From the NCBI GenBank assembly GCA_030146285.1, contig JASLBZ010000231.1, positions 1-9,006 on the forward strand: a DNA stretch of 9,006 nucleotides, written 5' to 3'. Within the stretch, counting starts at the first letter, position 1. Every line of letters begins with the position of its first letter. The stretch is from Neisseriaceae bacterium (GTDB lineage: Bacteria; Pseudomonadota; Gammaproteobacteria; Burkholderiales; Neisseriaceae). Below are positions 5,210 to 9,006 of this stretch, in pieces. The notes under the pieces are model-generated. The model was not told the DNA's origin, made no database searches, and saw nothing but the letters and a program-made list of their open reading frames with translations. Made by a program: the position numbers and the translations under genes.

Positions 5210-6898
5210 TTACTTGGCTTGCCAAGTGTCTTTTAAAGTCACAGTGCGATTGAAGATTGGCATTTCACCTTGCACATGGTCATAGCGATCGGTTACAAAA
5301 TAACCTAAACGCTCAAACTGGTAGCGCGTCTCTGGTGGCAAGTCATTTGCCACAGGTTCTACCCAAGCTTCAATTTGTGTCATTGAGTTAGGGTTAATGA
5401 ACTTACAGAAGTCTTCATATTGGCCATCGGCACCGCGCACTGCATCAGGGCGTTCTACAGTAAACAAGCGATCGTACAAACGCACTTTGGCAGGAACAGC
5501 ATGCTCAGCTGATAGCCAGTGAATCACGCCTTTGACTTTGCGACCTTCAGGCTTTTTGCCTAAGGTATCGTGGTCGATGCTGCATTTTAAGCTAATAACT
5601 TGGCCGTTTTCGTCTTTAATGACCTCATCACACTTAATCACATAGCTGTAACGCAAGCGCACTTCGCCACCTTCAATCAGGCGTTGGAAGCCTTTAGGTG
5701 GGTCGATTGCAAAGTCATCTGCTTCAATATAAATATGGCGGCTGATTTGAACTTCACGTTCGCCCATTTCTGGGTGGTTCGGATGGTATGGTGCGCTACG
5801 GCCTTGGGTTAAGGCTTCATCGTAGTTGGTTAATTCTACTTTAATGGGATTTAACACAGCCATCATGCGTGGTGAGGTATTTTCCAAGTCCTCACGCACT
5901 GCACCTTCTAGAACGCTCATGTCCACCACGTTTTCGCTTTTAGAAATACCAACGCGTTTCACAAACAAGCGCACACCTTCTGGTGTATAACCGCGGCGTC
6001 TCATGCCTGAAACGGTTGGCATGCGAGGGTCATCCCATCCACGAACGTGACCATCAACAACCAATTGGTTTAATTTTCGTTTTGAAGTCAATGCATACAA
6101 CAACTCTAAACGTGAAAATTCATATTGGTGTGGGTGGCTTGGGCTGGCAATATTGTCCAAAACCCAATCATATAGTGGGCGATGGTTTTCAAACTCAAGT
6201 GAGCACAGTGAATGGGTAATGTTTTCAATGGCATCTGAGATTGCATGGGTGTAATCGTACATAGGGTAGATACACCATGCATCACCTGTGCGATGGTGAT
6301 GAACACGGCGAATGCGGTAAATCACAGGGTCACGCAAATTGAAGTTAGGCGCAGCCATGTCAATTTTCAAACGCAAGGTTTTGCTGCCATCCGGAAACTC
6401 ACCTGCACGCATGCGGGTAAACAAATCCAAATTTTCTTCAATAGAGCGTGCGCGATAAATGCTGTTTTTACCTGGCTCTGTTAAGGTACCACGATAAGCA
6501 CGCATTTCTTCTGCATTCAACTCATCTACATAAGCCTTACCATCTTGGATCAACTGAACGGCAAAATCATACAATTGTTCAAAGTAATCTGAAGCAAAAC
6601 GAGGTTCACCATTCCACTGGAAACCCAACCACTCAACATCTTCTTGAATCGCACGCACATATTCGTCTGATTCTTTTTCTGGATTGGTGTCATCAAAACG
6701 CAAATTGCACAAACCATCGTAGATGTGAGCCAAACCAAAGTTCAAACAAACACTTTTGGCATGACCAATGTGTAAGTAACCATTTGGCTCTGGTGGGAAA
6801 CGTGTGTGAATGCGTTCATGTTTTTGACTGGCTAAATCATCTTCAATAATGGTGCGAATAAAATGATTATCCGCAAACTCGTCTTTATTCATTGTCAT
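5210..6898 (-). CDS. glnS: glutamine--tRNA ligase (GlnRS)
   Basis: This cytosolic class I aminoacyl-tRNA synthetase (subclass Ib) attaches glutamine to tRNA-Gln. The 562 residues are close to the length of E. coli GlnRS. FPPEPNGYLHIGHAKS (34-49) carries the HIGH motif. FDDTNP (68-73), DVEWLGF (87-93), GTLTEPGKNS (137-146), the tRNA-acceptor region around WCIYPMYDYTH (208-218) and WDDPRMPT (288-295) are all family features. LTSKRKL (270-276) is the KMSKS equivalent; Thr replaces the Met of E. coli, a variant I believe is normal in beta-proteobacteria. Residues from about 345 form the two beta-barrel anticodon-binding domains. The start region reads ATG ACA ATG, so initiation two codons downstream (6892) is possible; AGGG lies about 10 nt before the first ATG. 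It converges with dsbD and has its own promoter and terminator. Confidence 0.98.
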   Translation of the reverse strand: MTMNKDEFADNHFIRTIIEDDLASQKHERIHTRFPPEPNGYLHIGHAKSVCLNFGLAHIYDGLCNLRFDDTNPEKESDEYVRAIQEDVEWLGFQWNGEPRFASDYFEQLYDFAVQLIQDGKAYVDELNAEEMRAYRGTLTEPGKNSIYRARSIEENLDLFTRMRAGEFPDGSKTLRLKIDMAAPNFNLRDPVIYRIRRVHHHRTGDAWCIYPMYDYTHAISDAIENITHSLCSLEFENHRPLYDWVLDNIASPSHPHQYEFSRLELLYALTSKRKLNQLVVDGHVRGWDDPRMPTVSGMRRRGYTPEGVRLFVKRVGISKSENVVDMSVLEGAVREDLENTSPRMMAVLNPIKVELTNYDEALTQGRSAPYHPNHPEMGEREVQISRHIYIEADDFAIDPPKGFQRLIEGGEVRLRYSYVIKCDEVIKDENGQVISLKCSIDHDTLGKKPEGRKVKGVIHWLSAEHAVPAKVRLYDRLFTVERPDAVRGADGQYEDFCKFINPNSMTQIEAWVEPVANDLPPETRYQFERLGYFVTDRYDHVQGEMPIFNRTVTLKDTWQAK

Positions 6899-6920
6899 TG
6901 CTTCAAAACCCTAAATTCAA

Positions 6921-6957
6921 TCAGGTTATTGTACCTGAGATTGACACAAAATAACAA
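6921..6957 (-). promoter_or_regulatory. predicted glnS promoter with a palindrome over the -10
   Basis: On the minus strand TTGTTA (plus 6952-6957) and TACAAT (plus 6928-6933) are 18 bp apart, predicting a start near 6921 and a leader of about 22 nt. TCAGGT (6921-6926) and ACCTGA (6933-6938) form a perfect 6-bp inverted repeat with a 6-bp spacer that overlaps the -10, an arrangement compatible with a repressor site. Confidence 0.5.
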
Positions 6958-6989
6958 AGTCTGTGTTCTGCATTTTATTGCGGTTGCAC

Positions 6990-7027
6990 AAAAAAAAACG
7001 CCTTAATACCAAATTGGCATTAAGGCG
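6990..7027 (-). terminator. intrinsic terminator of the binding-protein gene
   Basis: CGCCTTAAT (6999-7007) and ATTAAGGCG (7019-7027) form a perfect 9-bp stem. The 11-nt loop can add CCA/TGG pairs after one mismatch. On the minus strand nine T's follow (plus 6990-6998). It lies 31 nt after the stop codon and isolates the gene from glnS downstream. Confidence 0.95.
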
Positions 7028-7058
7028 ATGTTTTTGTAGCTGCATTTACAAAATGGGA

Positions 7059-7922
7059 TTACTCACTGGCTTGTGCACTGGCTTCTTTTGGTGCTTCTTT
7101 CACCACATCGTCAGATCCAGCAGGCGCTGCAAACCATTTATCAAAAATAACTTGGTACTCGCCCGAAGCCTGAATATTGGCCAAGCCAGCGTTCACTTTG
7201 GCTTGTAAATCATCGGTGCGACCTGGTTTGAATGCAAAACCATAGTATTCAGTTTCAAAACTTGGGTCCACAATGGTGCGGAATTTAGAACTAGCATTGT
7301 TGGTAACAAAGTTTTGAATGACACCATTATCACCCACAGAAGCTTCCACACCACCGGCTTGCAATTCTTTTAGTGCCAAAGGCATGCTTTCAAAACGTTT
7401 GATGTTTTTGCTTTCTTGCCCTTGTAATTTTTGCATCACCAAATCACCGGTCGTGCCGTTTTGTACAGATACCATGCGATTTTTCAAATCATTAAAACTC
7501 TTAATGTCATTGCCCTTTTCACCAACAACAATCATTTGTGTGGCTTCAAAATACGGCTCAGAAAAATCCATGGCCTTTTTACGCTCATCGGTAATCGTCA
7601 CACTAGAAGACACGATATCCGCATCACCTTGGTTCAATTTGGCAAAAATGCCTTCCCAAGGTTGGTTTTGGTAAGTGAAATTTAAATTCTGGTCGGCTGC
7701 TACCGCAGCAATCACATCTTTGGAGAAACCAACAACATTGCCTTTATCGTCTTGGAATTCAAATGGTGCGTAAGCTGCATCAAATGCCACCACGTAATTT
7801 TTGCCATCATTACTTGCACCTGAGGACGCTGCAGCTTGCTTACTGTCTCCTCCGCCACAAGCCGTTAAGCTTACCGCTGCCATCAATACTGCTGCACTTA
7901 CAATTTTCTTGGTCACTCTCAT
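7059..7922 (-). CDS. amino-acid ABC transporter substrate-binding lipoprotein (family 3)
   Basis: From ATG 7922 the product has 287 residues. MRVTKK, a hydrophobic stretch and the lipobox LTAC (Cys22) mark a lipoprotein, followed by GGG and a Ser/Ala linker. The body is a periplasmic family 3 solute-binding protein (PF00497 type): VVAFDAAYAPFEF (44-56), GFSKDV (65-70), TITDERKKAMDFSEPYF (109-125) with Arg114 for the ligand carboxylate, QNGTTGD (154-160), and VGDNG with Asp198 in the usual amino-group position. The ligand is probably a polar amino acid but is not determinable here. A longer frame reaches 8015, but only 7922 has a good Shine-Dalgarno (AGAGGG, 5 nt away) and places the signal peptide correctly. 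After the final family helix (FDKWF, 260-264) there is an extra Ala/Glu/Asp tail. No permease or ATPase gene adjoins it, so it is an orphan binding protein. Confidence 0.93.
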   Translation of the reverse strand: MRVTKKIVSAAVLMAAVSLTACGGGDSKQAAASSGASNDGKNYVVAFDAAYAPFEFQDDKGNVVGFSKDVIAAVAADQNLNFTYQNQPWEGIFAKLNQGDADIVSSSVTITDERKKAMDFSEPYFEATQMIVVGEKGNDIKSFNDLKNRMVSVQNGTTGDLVMQKLQGQESKNIKRFESMPLALKELQAGGVEASVGDNGVIQNFVTNNASSKFRTIVDPSFETEYYGFAFKPGRTDDLQAKVNAGLANIQASGEYQVIFDKWFAAPAGSDDVVKEAPKEASAQASE

Positions 7923-8249
7923 GTTATCCCTCTTCTTTGCCGAAATAAAAGTTTTCAATGTTTGCCATGTCATTACCAGCATCATTGATTTTATGCATTT
8001 TCTTGTTGATAGCATTCAATACTGCAATGCGTCTCGTTACTGTATATGATTTACGCATGGTCTTAAAGTACTATTGTTTCACTTTGCATATTCCATACAA
8101 AAAAACACCACAATTTTATACTTTCTTACATTTTAGTGTTTCATATCAGCCAATTAATGCACACTATTACCATGCTATGGCAATCTGCAGCCACAATTTG
8201 ATACATCATGCTAGAATCTTCACACGACTTTGTCTTGCTTAGGGATACC
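7923..8249. other. divergent intergenic region, binding-protein gene / recC
   Basis: This 327-bp A/T-rich region contains no convincing gene. The minus-strand side has TAAAAT (plus 7988-7993) and TATACA (plus 8041-8046) as possible -10 boxes for the lipoprotein gene, neither with a good -35. TACCATGCT occurs twice (8168-8176 and 8246-8254), the second copy spanning the recC start codon. I see no FNR-type box, long palindrome or RNA gene here. Confidence 0.6.
8209..8217 (+). promoter_or_regulatory. possible extended -10 promoter of recC
   Basis: TGCTAGAAT fits TGnTAnAAT, an extended -10 that can work with a poor -35; no clear -35 is present. The predicted start near 8224 gives a leader of about 26 nt before the ATG at 8250. 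Confidence 0.4.
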
Positions 8250-9006
8250 ATGCTGTATTTACACCAATCCAACCAACTCGAAACACTGGCCAGCGTTCTG
8301 GCGACCATTCACGCGAAAGTGCCATTAAGTGGTGCATTCACCCCAGAACACATCGTGGTGCAAAGCCAAGGCATGCGTCGTTATATCAATCGCTTCTTGG
8401 CACAAGAAAATGGCATTGCTGCCAATTTGCAATTCAGCTTACCTGCGGGTTTTAGTTGGAAGCTCATGCAACAAGTCATCCCCAATCTGTCTGCCTTAAA
8501 CCCATTCTCACCACAAGTTTTGCAATGGCGTCTGGTGGAAATCTTGCAAAGCCAAGCTTTAGAGCAAGAAAAACCAGCAGCTTGGGCACAATTGCAACCT
8601 TATCTGTCCAGTAGCGCCAATGCCTTGTATGACTTAAGTGGTCAGTTGGCTGATATTTTTGACCAATATTTGGTCTACCGCCCGCATTGGTTAGATGCGT
8701 GGCAAAATGGTGATTTATTGGATTTGGGCAAAGACGAAGCTTGGCAACAAGCCCTTTGGCAAATGATTGCCAACGATGGCCATGCTCACATTCCTCATCG
8801 AGCCAAACTTTGGCAAGATTTACTCAGCAATATCAATGCCTCACACTTGCCCGAACGCATTAGTATTTTTGGCATTGCAGCCATGGCACCCATGTATGTT
8901 GAATTGTTTCAAGCCATTGCCAAGCATGTTGATATCCACATTTTTGCCTTGAACCCTTGTCATGATTATTGGTATCAATTGCTTGAGCCTGAGCAAATTT
9001 TGCAAC
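8250..9006 (+). CDS. recC: exonuclease V gamma subunit RecC, N-terminal 252 residues (3' end outside window)
   Basis: RecC is the Chi-recognising, non-catalytic subunit of the cytosolic RecBCD helicase-nuclease, which processes double-strand ends for recombination. The frame stays open from ATG 8250 to the window end, about a quarter of a full protein of roughly 1,100 residues. Visible family features are MLYLHQSNQLETL at the start, IVVQSQGMRRYIN (35-47), NGIAANLQFSLPAGF (54-68), the SPQVLQWRL stretch, LADIFDQYLVYRPHWLDAW and FGIAAMAPMYVELFQ followed by HIFALNPCHDYW. These correspond to the degenerate SF1 helicase-like domain of RecC. AGGGA (8241-8245) lies 4 nt upstream of the ATG. recB and recD may follow beyond the window. 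No interruption is seen. Confidence 0.93.
   Translation, partial: MLYLHQSNQLETLASVLATIHAKVPLSGAFTPEHIVVQSQGMRRYINRFLAQENGIAANLQFSLPAGFSWKLMQQVIPNLSALNPFSPQVLQWRLVEILQSQALEQEKPAAWAQLQPYLSSSANALYDLSGQLADIFDQYLVYRPHWLDAWQNGDLLDLGKDEAWQQALWQMIANDGHAHIPHRAKLWQDLLSNINASHLPERISIFGIAAMAPMYVELFQAIAKHVDIHIFALNPCHDYWYQLLEPEQILQ

Noticed and set aside
5207..5230. Possible neisserial DNA uptake sequences and fragments ending in CTGAA across the window
   Set aside because: Several short CCTGAA or CTGAA matches occur (for example near 2137, 2619, 4992, 6004 and 7169), but none matches a full 10-12-mer of a dialect I know and their flanks do not agree with each other.
6074..6089. Met to Thr change in the GlnRS KMSKS-type motif (LTSKR) as a sign of altered activity
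   Set aside because: The catalytic Ser-Lys pair is kept, and I believe this variant is common in beta-proteobacterial GlnRS.
6448..6849. 133-codon plus-strand open frame opposite glnS, and other frames opposite or within known genes
   Set aside because: They lie antisense or out of frame inside well-supported genes, lack good ribosome sites and have compositions typical of shadow frames (for example many His and Cys).
7923..8015. 31-codon upstream extension of the binding-protein frame (alternative start at 8015)
   Set aside because: It would put a hydrophilic segment before the lipoprotein signal peptide and has no better Shine-Dalgarno. ATG 7922 has AGAGGG at good spacing and yields a normal lipobox at residue 22.
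1..9006. CRISPR arrays, insertion sequences, tRNA/rRNA genes, prophage or toxin-antitoxin modules
   Set aside because: None were seen: no regularly spaced repeats, no transposase or integrase frames, and no tRNA-like cloverleaf in any intergenic stretch.

Overview
The window looks like chromosomal DNA from a member of the Neisseriaceae (Betaproteobacteria). I base this on three proteins. FolE2 begins MNAIADVQSS and keeps the SLCPCSK and GAHNQRSH blocks that I recall from the gonococcal enzyme. GlnRS has the LTSKRKL form of the class I signature that I associate with beta-proteobacteria. The solute-binding lipoprotein resembles neisserial ones. By eye G+C is in the low to mid 40s. I saw no convincing copy of a known neisserial DNA uptake sequence dialect, so I do not name a genus.

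Layout. 1-161 (+): the 3' end of a DUF411 metal-resistance-type gene. A bidirectional terminator separates it from a convergent gene for a DUF2939 membrane-anchored protein (196-810, -). Next on the minus strand is a PLP-dependent trans-sulfuration enzyme, probably MetC-like (913-2067). A 399-bp divergent region (2068-2466) follows; it holds a 46-bp perfect palindrome with an exact FNR-type box at its centre, a good sigma-70 promoter and a possible 7-codon leader peptide. folE2 (2467-3246) and dsbD (3303-5087) lie in the same direction, 56 nt apart. The gap can fold in two mutually exclusive ways, one of which hides the dsbD Shine-Dalgarno sequence. dsbD and glnS (5210-6898, -) converge, each with its own terminator. 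An orphan amino-acid-binding lipoprotein gene (7059-7922, -) is divergent from the 5' end of recC (8250 to window end, +).

Most of this is housekeeping: folate synthesis, periplasmic disulfide reduction, methionine/cysteine metabolism, tRNA charging, amino-acid uptake and recombinational repair. I see no mobile element, CRISPR array, RNA gene or toxin/defence island. The interesting material is between the genes: the folE2-dsbD switch-like leader, the 46-bp palindrome with its FNR core, the folE2 upstream ORF, and palindromes centred on the -10 boxes of three minus-strand genes. All of these are sequence-level predictions.
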